Assembly (NCBI GenBank): GCA_016199525.1
Contig: JACQGL010000027.1
Location: forward strand, 1 to 35,955
DNA from: Armatimonadota bacterium
Lineage (GTDB): Bacteria; Armatimonadota; SYMT01; JACQGL01
DNA: 35,955 nucleotides
Direction: 5' to 3'
Shown here: piece after piece, positions 17,802 through 26,101 of the stretch
Numbering within the stretch: position 1 is the first letter of the stretch
Layout: each line of letters starts with the position of its first letter
Program-made: the position numbers and the translations under genes
Notes under the pieces: generated by a model
The model's input: only the letters and a program-made list of their open reading frames with translations
Database searches by the model: none
Told to the model about the DNA's origin: nothing

Positions 17802-19466
17802 CTACCCACCCCGCAGCCGGTGGTAGGCGTCCACCATGGCCTCTAGCTCGGCGCGCGTGAGGCCGTCTTCTTCCCCGGTGAGCAGGCGCTCGGGGAGCGT
17901 GTCCTCCGCCCGCGTCCAGCCACACCGCCGGTTGAACTCGTGGCGCAGGGCGGAGATCCGTGCCCCCGCGGCGCGCAGGGCGTCCGCGTTACCCTCCCAG
18001 CCCGTGAGGGCGTGGAGCAGAGCGGCGGCTTCGGGGTAGAAGTCGGTGAAGCAGTGGCGCAGGAAACGGTCCACGATCAGGGAGTCCATTACCGCCGCGC
18101 GATCTTCGCTCTCCAGGGCCAGGCGGGCACGCTCCTCCACGGAAAGGCGCGGCCCCTCCGGGGAGAAGTCCACATCGTAGGCGGACGAGCGGTTATGGCA
18201 CGCTCCCCGCGCGCCTACTGCCAGTCCCAGGGCCAGCGTCTTCAGTCGGCGCGGGTCGTAGCCAGGTAGCTCCAGGCCCTTGCCGTGCATCGCCCAGGCT
18301 TCCGAGCCGCGCCCCAGCCGCGCCGCCGCCCGGCGGCTTCCCTCCGCCAGCAGGTCCCCCACCCCCTCGCGGCGGGCGATGCGGGGCAGCAGCTCTCTCA
18401 CTGCGGCTCCGTTGCCGAACCGGAGGTCCAGCCCGTCCGCTTCCACCGGGGTGAGGACTCCACGCTCGCCGCACTCCATCGCCCAGGCGATGGTTCCCCC
18501 GGCCGAAAGGGCGTCCAGACCCAGGTCGTCGCACAGGTGAATGGCCATCCTGACTGCGTCGGGATCGTCGATGCCCAGGAGCGGCCCAAAGGCAAACAGC
18601 GGCTCGTAGGGAAGGCCACGCGGCCCCCCCAGCCTGGTATACAGGCGCTTGGCACCCGGGAAGCGACTTTCCCGGAAGTTGCGCGTGGGCAGGACGCCCA
18701 GACGGTTCAGCGCCAACAGGTTGCTGGAGGTCCCCTTGCGGCGGTACTTCTCCGTGGCCCCACTACGCGCCCGCGCGACGAGCGCCTTTGCCCACTGCAG
18801 CAGCTCCCCCCGGTCATAGATGCGCAGCCCCTGCGTCCCCCGGATGGCGATCGCTTTCAGGCGCTTCGCTCCCAGCGCCGCACCCAGGCCGGTCCGTCCT
18901 GCCTGGCGACCGGCGTGGCCGACGCTGGCGTAGCGCACCCCCGCCTCGCCCGCAGGACCGATGGCCGCAATGGCAAAGCGGCCCTCCAGACGCTCCTTCA
19001 GGGCCGACTCCGTCTCTCCCGCTCCCCGCCCCGCCAGCTCCGGAACGGGCAGGAGGCGGGCGGCCTGGTCCTCGATGAGCAGGACCGACAGCGCCGGGGC
19101 GGCTCCTGTGAGCACGAGCGCCGTGCACCCCACCTGCTTGAGTGCCGTGGCCAGAACCCCGGAAAGGAGCGAGTCACCGAGCAGGCCAGTGAGAGGCGAG
19201 CGCGCCGCGAGGGCAACGCGGTCGCCGTCGTCTCGCAGCGAATCGACGGATATCGGGTTGGGCCACGGACCGCAGACGAACACAAACGGGCTCTCCGGGG
19301 AGAGAGGATCGACCGCGCAGGGGGTGAACTCAAGGAGCAGCCAGGCGGCCAGTCCCACTCCTTCGAGCGTTCCAATGCCGGCGGCATCCGGCAGGGGGCG
19401 GTCCTCCGAGCCGCCGGTAGACAGGTCTACTACCCGATAGCGGGCATCGAACCTAGAAGATGGCAT
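17802..19466 (-). CDS. Aldehyde:ferredoxin oxidoreductase homologue lacking its [4Fe-4S] ligands
   Basis: 554 residues, about 50 shorter than usual AORs. Family marks include VDPLSPESPFVFVCGPWPNP, ARSPLTGLLGDSLLSG, GPAGEAGVRYASVGHAGRQAGRTGLGAALGAKRLKAIAIRG, LGVLPTRNF, LFAFGPLLGI, GKGLELPGYDPR and ARGACHN. Classic AORs hold a tungsten bis-pterin and one [4Fe-4S] cluster and oxidise aldehydes to acids. Here the segment between NFRESRFPGAKRL and LPYEPLFAF, which should carry CxxCxxxC, is only about ten residues long and has no Cys. The fourth ligand site reads DSLIVDRF instead of D(S/A)LG.C.F. The frame is intact throughout. Pterin binding may remain, but normal electron exit is doubtful. The ATG at 19466 follows 'caggaag'. 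It lies between mobA and fdhA. Confidence 0.85.
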   Translation of the reverse strand: MPSSRFDARYRVVDLSTGGSEDRPLPDAAGIGTLEGVGLAAWLLLEFTPCAVDPLSPESPFVFVCGPWPNPISVDSLRDDGDRVALAARSPLTGLLGDSLLSGVLATALKQVGCTALVLTGAAPALSVLLIEDQAARLLPVPELAGRGAGETESALKERLEGRFAIAAIGPAGEAGVRYASVGHAGRQAGRTGLGAALGAKRLKAIAIRGTQGLRIYDRGELLQWAKALVARARSGATEKYRRKGTSSNLLALNRLGVLPTRNFRESRFPGAKRLYTRLGGPRGLPYEPLFAFGPLLGIDDPDAVRMAIHLCDDLGLDALSAGGTIAWAMECGERGVLTPVEADGLDLRFGNGAAVRELLPRIARREGVGDLLAEGSRRAAARLGRGSEAWAMHGKGLELPGYDPRRLKTLALGLAVGARGACHNRSSAYDVDFSPEGPRLSVEERARLALESEDRAAVMDSLIVDRFLRHCFTDFYPEAAALLHALTGWEGNADALRAAGARISALRHEFNRRCGWTRAEDTLPERLLTGEEDGLTRAELEAMVDAYHRLRGG

Positions 19467-19566
19467 CTTCCTGTGCGGGGAGGGTTAACGTGGAAACGTC
19501 CGACCGTTGACCCCGGCGACAATTCTATTTCGCCGTGGCATTACTAACCCATCGACTTCATCGACC
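19467..19566. other. Gap between mobA and the AOR homologue
   Basis: Contains word-like 'gttaacgtggaaacgtccgaccgttga'. A minus-strand TAGAAT (19522-19527) resembles a -10 box, but no good -35 precedes it. Confidence 0.3.
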
Positions 19567-20172
19567 CTATTGGCTCCGCCAGTAATCCCATTCCCGCCGC
19601 GCCGCCTCGTACTCCTCCGGCGTGTTCACGTTAAGGAAGGTCCTTCCTTCCCGGTCCAGCGCCCGGAGTTCCTCTTCCCGAACGATGCACGTGCGCACCT
19701 GCTCGAACAGCGCTATCGGCCGGCGAATGCCCGCCGCCAGCATCTCCGCCAGCACCGGCTGCACCGACGTGCGGTAGACCGCCTGCACCGGGTGCAGCCG
19801 GCCTTCCCACTCCGGAACCGCCACGTCGTAGCAGGCGCACACGTGCGCCAGGTACTCGGCGACCGCGGGGTTGAGGAACGGCACGTCACACGAAGCCACA
19901 AACGCGAAGGGATGGCCCGCCTCCCGTAGCCCGACCACCAGGCCGCCCACCGGCCCCTGCCCGGGCACCTCGTCGCGGAGCACGCGGGCGGGCGTTTCCG
20001 GCAGGTCCTGCCCGGGCGCGCCCACGACCAGCGCCTCGGGGAAGACAGTCAAGAGCCGCTCCACCAGCCAGGCGAGCAGCGGCCGGCCGCCGAACTCGAG
20101 CCAGGCCTTCGGCCGGCCCATCCGCGAGCTCTGCCCGCCCGCCAGGAGCACCGCCGCGCAGTCGTTCACCAT
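19567..20172 (-). CDS. mobA: Molybdenum cofactor guanylyltransferase
   Basis: 201 residues, standard length. The N-terminal nucleotide-binding signature is LAGGQSSRMGRPKAWLEFGG at about 9-28. CDVPFL in the middle and NVNTPEEYEAA near the end are typical of the MobA nucleotidyltransferase fold. It attaches GMP to molybdopterin to give the MGD-type cofactor used by DMSO-reductase-family enzymes such as the formate dehydrogenase encoded downstream. AOR enzymes usually use the non-nucleotide pterin, so its client in this cluster is most probably FdhA. The ATG at 20172 has no strong ribosome site. The 93-base gap to the preceding gene contains 'gataaacggggatacggggatg' word-like sequence. Confidence 0.9.
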   Translation of the reverse strand: MVNDCAAVLLAGGQSSRMGRPKAWLEFGGRPLLAWLVERLLTVFPEALVVGAPGQDLPETPARVLRDEVPGQGPVGGLVVGLREAGHPFAFVASCDVPFLNPAVAEYLAHVCACYDVAVPEWEGRLHPVQAVYRTSVQPVLAEMLAAGIRRPIALFEQVRTCIVREEELRALDREGRTFLNVNTPEEYEAARREWDYWRSQ

Positions 20173-20265
20173 AGCGCACCACGGGGAGTGTACGAGGGGG
20201 GATAGGGAGATAAACGGGGATACGGGGATGGGCCGCCAGGTGTGCCGGCTGGGGCCCGCCAGCTA

Positions 20266-21066
20266 TCACGTCGCCTCCCGCGCATTGCTGCCCGATGCCT
20301 GGTCTCGGTGCTTCCAGTAATCCGACCACCTCTGCCTGTGCCACGTCAGGCACCTGTGGACCACAGGTGCAAGCGACTCGTATTCCCTGACCACGGCTTC
20401 GACCTCGTCAGCGGGCAGGTTGCGATCCGCGCCGATCAGGAAGCCCAGATCCCACATCGGGTCACCGTACCCAAACGTCTCCCAGTCGATGACGCGCAGA
20501 CCGTCCGCGGTCGGTAGGATGTTCGCGGAGAAGTAGTCTCCGTGGACCAGCGTGCGGAGCGCACACTTCGGCCCGCGCCCGCCGGTCGTCCGCTCTTCCC
20601 TCGGGTCGGACCTCCGCACCAGTTCGCGCAGCGGCTTGGACAGTTCTCTCTCTGCCAGGCGATGAATCCGCGCCAGAACGCGAGCCGCCTGAACCCTCAC
20701 GTGCGGTCTCCACTCGGCCCGGTCGATCCTCTCCGAGACGAGCGCGGCTTCCCCGTCGCTCTCCGCGCAGCCCAGTAGTGCCGGAGTCGGAATCCCCAGA
20801 GCGGGCAGTTCAGCCATGGCCAGAGCACATTTCCTGGCCACTTGCCTGGGTGGCAGGCTCGTGTTGACGGACTCCAGTGACCCGTGTCGGAAGACCACAA
20901 CGATGGCCGCCAACTCCTTCCCGCCTGTCGTGAACGTGCAGTCCCATACTTCCCGCTCTGGGCCGATCCTGAGATGCCTGGCGCTGCTCACCGTCGGTCG
21001 GGTGTCATCCAGGCATCTCACGAGCCAGATCGCGACGTGCTCAGCGTTCTGCCGCCTCGGCTCCAT
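20266..21066 (-). CDS. Aminoglycoside phosphotransferase-fold small-molecule kinase
   Basis: 266 residues. The kinase core is plain: LVHGDYFSANIL (catalytic Asp and metal-binding Asn) and RVIDWETFGYGDPMWDLGFL (metal-binding Asp), with the APH-type layout. Family members phosphorylate aminoglycosides, macrolides, choline, homoserine or sugar-like metabolites; nothing here shows which, and a resistance role should not be assumed. It lies between nuoEF and mobA on the same strand. The ATG at 21066 follows 'ggagatgggggg', a ribosome site that is also part of a 'gatggaggagatgg' word tract at 21067-21102. Placement inside a formate dehydrogenase/cofactor block is odd. Confidence 0.85.
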   Translation of the reverse strand: MEPRRQNAEHVAIWLVRCLDDTRPTVSSARHLRIGPEREVWDCTFTTGGKELAAIVVVFRHGSLESVNTSLPPRQVARKCALAMAELPALGIPTPALLGCAESDGEAALVSERIDRAEWRPHVRVQAARVLARIHRLAERELSKPLRELVRRSDPREERTTGGRGPKCALRTLVHGDYFSANILPTADGLRVIDWETFGYGDPMWDLGFLIGADRNLPADEVEAVVREYESLAPVVHRCLTWHRQRWSDYWKHRDQASGSNAREAT

Positions 21067-21102
21067 CCCCCCATCTCCTCCATCCCCTTCTTACACCCTC
21101 CA

Positions 21103-22725
21103 CTATCGACCCACCGGGCACACCCCTGCAGGGCAGCAGCGGTCGCGCACGTGGGCCAGGATCTCGTCTGGCCAGTACCGGAGGGCGGACACGATGGGCG
21201 CAGGCGCCACCTGGCCCAGCCCGCAGATGGAGGCGTCCGCCATCGCGGGGGCCAGATCGGCAATCAGATCCGCATCCGCGGGGCTGCCTTCTCCCCGCCG
21301 CCACGCCTCCAGCAGGCCGACCAGCTGCTCGCTCCCTGCCCGGCAGGGCACGCACTTGCCGCAGCTCTCGTTGCGGAAGAAGCGGACCAGGTTCAGCGCC
21401 GCATCCAGCACGCAGCGCCCCTCCGCCAGGGCGATGACCGCCCCCGAGCCGAGCATCGAGCCCAGCTTGGCGAGCGCGCCGAACTCCAGCGGAGTGTCCG
21501 CCAGTTCCGGCGGCAGGAAGCCAGAGGAGGCGCCGCCCGGCAGCACCGCCTTGAGCCGCCGCCCGTTCGCCACCCCGCCGCCGTACTCTTCCAGGAAGGC
21601 GCGGATCGTCAGCCCCAGCGGCACTTCGTAAACACCCGGGCGGACGACATCGCCGCTGAGCGCCAGCAGCTTCGGCCCCACCCCGCCGTTCACGCCCTGA
21701 GAGCGGTACCACGCAGCGCCACGCTGGAGGATCGCTGTCGCCAGCGCAAACGTCTCCACATTGTTGATAAGCGTCGGCCTACCCCAGAGACCGTGCGTCC
21801 CCGGGAAGGGCGGCTTGTGGCGCGGTTCCGCCCGCTTCCCCTCCAGCGCCTCCAGCAGCGCCGTTTCCTCGCCGCAGATATAGCCCCCCAGGCTCTCGAA
21901 GATGCGCACCGCGGGCGCCTCGGCCAGCAGTCCGCGGGCGCGCGCGTCCTCCAGCGCCGCTGCGAACGCCGCCCGCCCCTCGGCGTACTCGTGGCGGATG
22001 AAGAGGATCGCTTCCTCTGCCCCCACCACCCCGGCCGCGATCAACATCCCTTCCAGCACCAGATGCGAGGCGTGCAGGAGCATCTCCCGGTCCTTGAACG
22101 TCCCCGGCTCGCTCTCATCTGCGTTGCAGACCACGTACTTCGGCTGGCCCGGAGCGCGGCGGACGATCTCCCACTTCGCCCCGGCGGGGAACCCGGCGCC
22201 GCCCATGCCGCGCAGGCCGCTCTCCTTGAGGGCGGCGATGATTGCTTCCGGGGCGCGCTGCCCTCGTGCCGTCCACACCTCGTAGCGTCGCGACGTGTCG
22301 GGACCATAGGGGTCGAAGTCGAACACCCGGCGGCTGGTGAGAACGGGGGCGAGGGGACTTACGGGCACATCCGCGCGCAGTGCATCCGGCGCATCGGCCA
22401 CCATTCCGTTCGCCAGCACCGCGGGAGGGCGGTCGCAGCGGCCGAGGCAGGAGCAGCGGCGCACCTCTACTCGCCCTGCCGAACCCGCCGCTTCCCCTTC
22501 CAGTCGCCGCGCCAGCGTCTCCGCACCGCGCAGGTGGCAGGCCAGATCCGTGCAGACCAGGATTTCCGTCTCCGGCGGAGGTGTCCGCCGGAACTGCGGG
22601 TAGAAGGTGGCTACCGCGTTGATCTGGTAGAGAGGAGTGCCGGTGCGCTCGGCGTAGGCGTGGAGTTCTGCTTCCGGCAGGTAGCCGTGGTGGCGCTGTA
22701 TCCCCCTCAGGTCATCGATCAGCAT
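21103..22725 (-). CDS. NuoE-NuoF fusion, NAD(H)/FMN subunit of an NAD-linked formate dehydrogenase or related complex
   Basis: About 540 residues. Residues about 1-125 are a NuoE-like thioredoxin-fold [2Fe-2S] domain with cysteines in LVCTDLACH and RRCSCLGRC. The rest is NuoF: GLRGMGGAGFPAGAKW (NADH), NADESEPGTFKDR and GGYICGEETALLEALEG (FMN), and the [4Fe-4S] ligands in ESCGKCVPCRAGSEQL plus SICGLGQ. It should reduce NAD+ with electrons from FdhA, as in HoxF-like and bacterial NAD-formate dehydrogenases. The protein stops at CCPAGVCPVGR, which looks like the first residues of the C-terminal ferredoxin extension of HydB-type subunits, then ends. I start at ATG 22725, because the open frame upstream is intergenic-type sequence; a GTG at 22737 is possible. 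Confidence 0.9.
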   Translation of the reverse strand: MLIDDLRGIQRHHGYLPEAELHAYAERTGTPLYQINAVATFYPQFRRTPPPETEILVCTDLACHLRGAETLARRLEGEAAGSAGRVEVRRCSCLGRCDRPPAVLANGMVADAPDALRADVPVSPLAPVLTSRRVFDFDPYGPDTSRRYEVWTARGQRAPEAIIAALKESGLRGMGGAGFPAGAKWEIVRRAPGQPKYVVCNADESEPGTFKDREMLLHASHLVLEGMLIAAGVVGAEEAILFIRHEYAEGRAAFAAALEDARARGLLAEAPAVRIFESLGGYICGEETALLEALEGKRAEPRHKPPFPGTHGLWGRPTLINNVETFALATAILQRGAAWYRSQGVNGGVGPKLLALSGDVVRPGVYEVPLGLTIRAFLEEYGGGVANGRRLKAVLPGGASSGFLPPELADTPLEFGALAKLGSMLGSGAVIALAEGRCVLDAALNLVRFFRNESCGKCVPCRAGSEQLVGLLEAWRRGEGSPADADLIADLAPAMADASICGLGQVAPAPIVSALRYWPDEILAHVRDRCCPAGVCPVGR

Positions 22726-22889
22726 CGCGCAGCTCACGGAGAGTGAAAGGCAGGGCCGTGGGCGTTCGAAGAGTGGGTTGCAGATTGCAGAGGGCACTGC
22801 GCGGCGGCAGTTAAGGCTTCCGGTCCGGCTTCCTTCATTCTCCCACTCCCCCACACCCATACGGGACCCGCGGTAAGCTCCTGCGGGCA
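22726..22889. repeat. Intergenic word tract upstream of nuoEF
   Basis: 164 bases containing 'tgcagattgcagagggc' and, at about 22838-22862, 'cattctcccactcccccacacccatac', a style repeated near 26275-26320 and inside the SBBP gene. No promoter boxes are convincing. Confidence 0.4.
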
Positions 22890-23351
22890 TCAGTCGATCA
22901 GCAGCGCGCCCTGTACGTGCTGGCGGAGGCGCCGGAGCTGCTCCCGCAGCCAGACGCGGTCCTCGGGCCGGCCACGCAGGGCGATCTCCTGATCCCGCAC
23001 GAACTCCTGGAACCGGCCGCGGTAGCGGCCCTGATCGTAGGCTGCTTTCACGGCCTGGACCGCCGCCCAGTTGGCCACCAGCAGGCGCACCGTCACCTGC
23101 TCGTCCCCCGGGCCGGGCTCGGCCTCAAACTCGCCCACGTACTGGCGGGGCAGATCAGGGCTGCCGTCCGTGAACGGCAGATCCCAGCCTTCGGGGTGGC
23201 TGTGCGGCCCGCAGTAGACAGCGATGGACGTGGGCCGGAGGCGGTAGTAGCCCGCGTACACCAGATCCAGCTCGCGTGCGGCCTGGCGGAGTGCCTGCCA
23301 CTCCGCGGCGGGGAGCATCCACGTGTCGTGTGAGGTAGTGTGGGGAGTCAC
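22890..23351 (-). CDS. Conserved-looking hypothetical protein
   Basis: 153 residues, family not recognised. GTG at 23351 overlaps the M16 stop in a GTGA (translational coupling), with 'ggag' six bases before it. An ATG at 23318 is the alternative. The frame runs on upstream, but as a shadow of the M16 gene. The sequence is soluble, without signal or TM segment, and has motifs such as YAGYYRLRPTSIAVYCGPHSHPEG and a charged helical C-terminus (RPEDRVWLREQLRRLRQHV). The codon pattern is like its neighbours. As the third gene of the M16 operon it may work with the peptidases, but no function can be assigned. Confidence 0.7.
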   Translation of the reverse strand: MTPHTTSHDTWMLPAAEWQALRQAARELDLVYAGYYRLRPTSIAVYCGPHSHPEGWDLPFTDGSPDLPRQYVGEFEAEPGPGDEQVTVRLLVANWAAVQAVKAAYDQGRYRGRFQEFVRDQEIALRGRPEDRVWLREQLRRLRQHVQGALLID

Positions 23352-24577
23352 CGCAGCTCCGTAATGGGACCCAGGGCCACCAGCGCTCCGGCGGCGAACG
23401 GGCGACGGGCGAGCAGCGCCTCGACCTCCGCGGGTGTGACGGCCAGAATTCGATCTACTACCTCGGACAGCGGCTTCAACGCGCGGCGGTACTGCCAGTC
23501 GAACCCCACGTGCAGCAGCCGGCCAAAGGGAGTTTCTCCCTCCAGCACCATTCCCGCGGCAATCTTCCGCCGTGCGCGCTCGATCTCGTCTGCGGTCAGG
23601 CCCTTGTCCATCGCCTCTGCGAGTACCTCGCGCACGGCATCCGCGATTTCCTGCGCGCTCGCCGGGGAACAGGCCGCGTAAACGAAAAACTGGCCCGCCC
23701 CGTCCTCCTCCGAGTGATAAAGCCGCGCCGTCTCCGCCCGTCCCGGCTCGATCAGCTTCCAGTAAAAGCGGGACCCATCCGCAGCGCCGATCGCTTCGGC
23801 CACCACTTCCGCAGCGAAGCGCTCCTCGCTTTGCGCGGCTACCCCGGGGAAGACGAACGCCAGGTGCGCCTGCTGAAACTTCTCGTTCTGGATGACGCGC
23901 ACTGTCGCGGCGCCAGCCGGTGCGCACAGGTCGCGCGATGCTTCCACGGGCCGCCAGTGCCCGGTCAGGTGCTTCACCTGACGGACGGCGCGCTCCCAAT
24001 CGTAGTTGCCGGTCAGCGCCAGGAAAAGGTTGCTGCTCGCATAGCGCCGCGACCAGTAGGCGTACATCTGCTCGCGCTGGAGCTTGCCAATGCTTTCCGC
24101 CGTTCCCAGCACGGAGAAGCCGAGCGGGTGGCCGGGGTAGAACGCCTGGCGTGCGTAGTCGAACACGGAGAATCGCGGCCGATCCTGGTACATCGCGATC
24201 TCTTCCAGGATCACGTTCCTTTCCAGATCGAAGTCGCTCTCCCGAAGCGCGGGCCGCATCATGTCGGTGAGCAGGTCAATCACGTGCTCCTGGTGCTCGG
24301 GAAGCACGGCGCCATAGTAGACCGTATTCTCTTCCGAGGTGAATGCGTTGTACTGCGCGCCCATGTCGTCGAACTCGCGGTTCACGTCTTCAGGGGTCCG
24401 GCGCTCGGTCCCCTTGAACATCATGTGCTCGAGAAAGTGGCTGGCCCCGTTGATCTCCGGCGTCTCGTCCCGAGATCCCGTGCGGACGAAGTACCCGGCG
24501 GCCATGGAGCGCGCGTCCGGATTCAACTCCCCGATGACGGTGAGTCCGTTCTGCAGATCGGCTTTCTGGAACGTCAT
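23348..24577 (-). CDS. M16 family zinc peptidase, catalytic subunit
   Basis: 409 residues. The inverted zinc motif HFLEH (H47, E50, H51) and the downstream Glu in ERNVILEEIAMYQD (about 125) are intact, so this is the active member of a pair. The second half has the substrate-binding M16 C-domain (FVFPGVAAQSEERF). Typical role: degradation of peptides or processing in the cytoplasm as a two-chain, clam-shell enzyme. Its ATG overlaps the stop of the upstream M16 gene by four bases (ATGA), which supports 1:1 production of the two chains. Confidence 0.93.
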   Translation of the reverse strand: MTFQKADLQNGLTVIGELNPDARSMAAGYFVRTGSRDETPEINGASHFLEHMMFKGTERRTPEDVNREFDDMGAQYNAFTSEENTVYYGAVLPEHQEHVIDLLTDMMRPALRESDFDLERNVILEEIAMYQDRPRFSVFDYARQAFYPGHPLGFSVLGTAESIGKLQREQMYAYWSRRYASSNLFLALTGNYDWERAVRQVKHLTGHWRPVEASRDLCAPAGAATVRVIQNEKFQQAHLAFVFPGVAAQSEERFAAEVVAEAIGAADGSRFYWKLIEPGRAETARLYHSEEDGAGQFFVYAACSPASAQEIADAVREVLAEAMDKGLTADEIERARRKIAAGMVLEGETPFGRLLHVGFDWQYRRALKPLSEVVDRILAVTPAEVEALLARRPFAAGALVALGPITELR

Positions 24578-25818
24578 GCGATCTCCAGCTCTCGTGGTCC
24601 CAGCGTCACGATGGTAAATCCCCCCACCGGGTGCCGGCGCAGGTAATCCACAATGTCATCCGGCGTGACCGCCGTGACGGCCTCGCGGATCTCCTCGATG
24701 GTACGCACTTGGCCGAGAAGGTACTGGTCCCGCGCAATGAACTGCGCTCGCGGGCGGCTGGCCTCGCTTTGCATGATCAGCGCGGAGAGCAGCCCCGTGC
24801 GGGCGCGGTAGACCTCCTCCTCGGTTACCCCTTCCTGCAATCGTTCCAGCTCCCGCAGCAGCACTTCTACCGTTCCATGGCAGCGATCCGGAGTCGACCC
24901 CGCATACGCCATCACCAGCCCCGCGCCCCTGACCGTCTGGTAGACCGCACGCACGGCATAGCAGAGGCCCCGCTTCTCGCGCACCTCCGTGAACAGCCGC
25001 GCCGACATCCCGCCGCTGAGCACCTCCACTGCCATCCGGCCGGGGTAGTAATCGGGAGCGGTAATCGGCACCGCTGGGTAGGCAACCCCGATATGTTCCT
25101 GGGCGCTCTCGTGGGGGATATGCCGGTAGCGTAGCCGCCCCTCCACTTCCGGCGAGGGCGGCGGGGGCGCCTGGCCCTGCCAGTCCCCGAACAACCGGTG
25201 TACGGTTTCGGACAGCGTTTCCCACTCAAACCGGCCCGCCACCCCCAGGATGGTGCCTTCGGGGTGAAAGCGGCGACCATAATCGGCGCGGACCTCCGCC
25301 GCCGTTAGCGCCGCCAGGCTCTCCTCGGCGCCGTAGACAGAACGCCCGTACGGGCCCGGGAAGTAGGCGCGCCGCAGCTCGACGAACAGCTTCTCCATCG
25401 GGTTATCGTCGAGCCGACGCAACCGCATCAGGGCCAGGTCGCGTTCGGGGGGGAACTGGCCGTCCGCCAGGTGCGGCCGACGCAAGATGTCGGCGTAGAG
25501 CGTCAGGGCGAGGCCCAGGTCGTCGGCCAAAAGTGCCCCCCCCAGGGCGATATGCTCCAGTTCCGGGCCGCCGCTCCGCTGCAAGCCCAGCGCATCCAAT
25601 GCATCAGAGAGCTGGCGCGCATCCCGCGAGCCTGCGCCGCGGAAGAGCATACCCTCCAGGATGCCGCACGCCCCGTCCCGCCCAACCGGATCCGTGGTCG
25701 CGCCGGCGGGCACGAGAAAGTGGACTGCCGCCGAACGCACCCCGTGGATGTGCTCCGCCACCAGATGCATGCCGTTCGGCAGCGTCACCACGTAGAATTC
25801 CGATCGCGCCACCTGCAT
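24574..25818 (-). CDS. M16 family peptidase homologue, non-catalytic subunit
   Basis: 414 residues of the same fold. The zinc motif is degenerate: where the partner has HFLEH this protein reads GILEG, so both His ligands are gone while the Glu stays. The C-domain keeps GGMSARLFTEVREKRGLCYAVRAVYQ with the conserved R...Y pair that binds the substrate. This division, one active and one binding subunit, is known for heterodimeric M16B peptidases such as the mitochondrial processing peptidase and bacterial pairs. It is the first gene of the operon, with a good promoter at 25863-25891 on the same strand. Confidence 0.92.
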   Translation of the reverse strand: MQVARSEFYVVTLPNGMHLVAEHIHGVRSAAVHFLVPAGATTDPVGRDGACGILEGMLFRGAGSRDARQLSDALDALGLQRSGGPELEHIALGGALLADDLGLALTLYADILRRPHLADGQFPPERDLALMRLRRLDDNPMEKLFVELRRAYFPGPYGRSVYGAEESLAALTAAEVRADYGRRFHPEGTILGVAGRFEWETLSETVHRLFGDWQGQAPPPPSPEVEGRLRYRHIPHESAQEHIGVAYPAVPITAPDYYPGRMAVEVLSGGMSARLFTEVREKRGLCYAVRAVYQTVRGAGLVMAYAGSTPDRCHGTVEVLLRELERLQEGVTEEEVYRARTGLLSALIMQSEASRPRAQFIARDQYLLGQVRTIEEIREAVTAVTPDDIVDYLRRHPVGGFTIVTLGPRELEIA

Positions 25819-25862
25819 CCCTCGCTGCTTCGTTTACCACTGGGCTGACCAGAAACCCGTCA

Positions 25863-25891
25863 ATTCTAGCATGTCCCCCCCGCCTCGTCCA
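25863..25891 (-). promoter_or_regulatory. Sigma70-like promoter of the M16 operon
   Basis: On the minus strand TGGACG (25886-25891), a 17-base spacer, then TAGAAT (25863-25868). This leaves a leader of roughly 40 bases before the ATG at 25818. Four of six -35 bases and five of six -10 bases match the consensus. Confidence 0.55.
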
Positions 25892-26101
25892 CGCTCACAC
25901 GAGGGCACGGGTGTGCAGGTTTGGGGTAGATTGCTGGACACACACTCGGGCGCGGGATCGTCCGAGTACGGAGCACGAGGTCCGGAGGACACCCCGAATT
26001 GCCGAATGAAGACCGGTAGATTCGGCACTCTGCCCTGCACCCTTCGGGACCATCGCAGGGACTCGCTCGCCCGGAGCGAAAGCATGCAGTAGGACGAAAA
26101 G

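Noticed and set aside
18285-19547. 420-codon plus-strand frame opposite the AOR homologue
   Set aside because: Antisense shadow; the minus strand holds the AOR motifs.
20266-21066. Reading the APH-fold kinase as an antibiotic resistance gene
   Set aside because: The motifs define only the kinase fold, and the metabolic neighbourhood gives no support for a resistance role.
20884-22746. 620-codon plus-strand frame opposite nuoEF
   Set aside because: Antisense shadow of a strongly supported gene.
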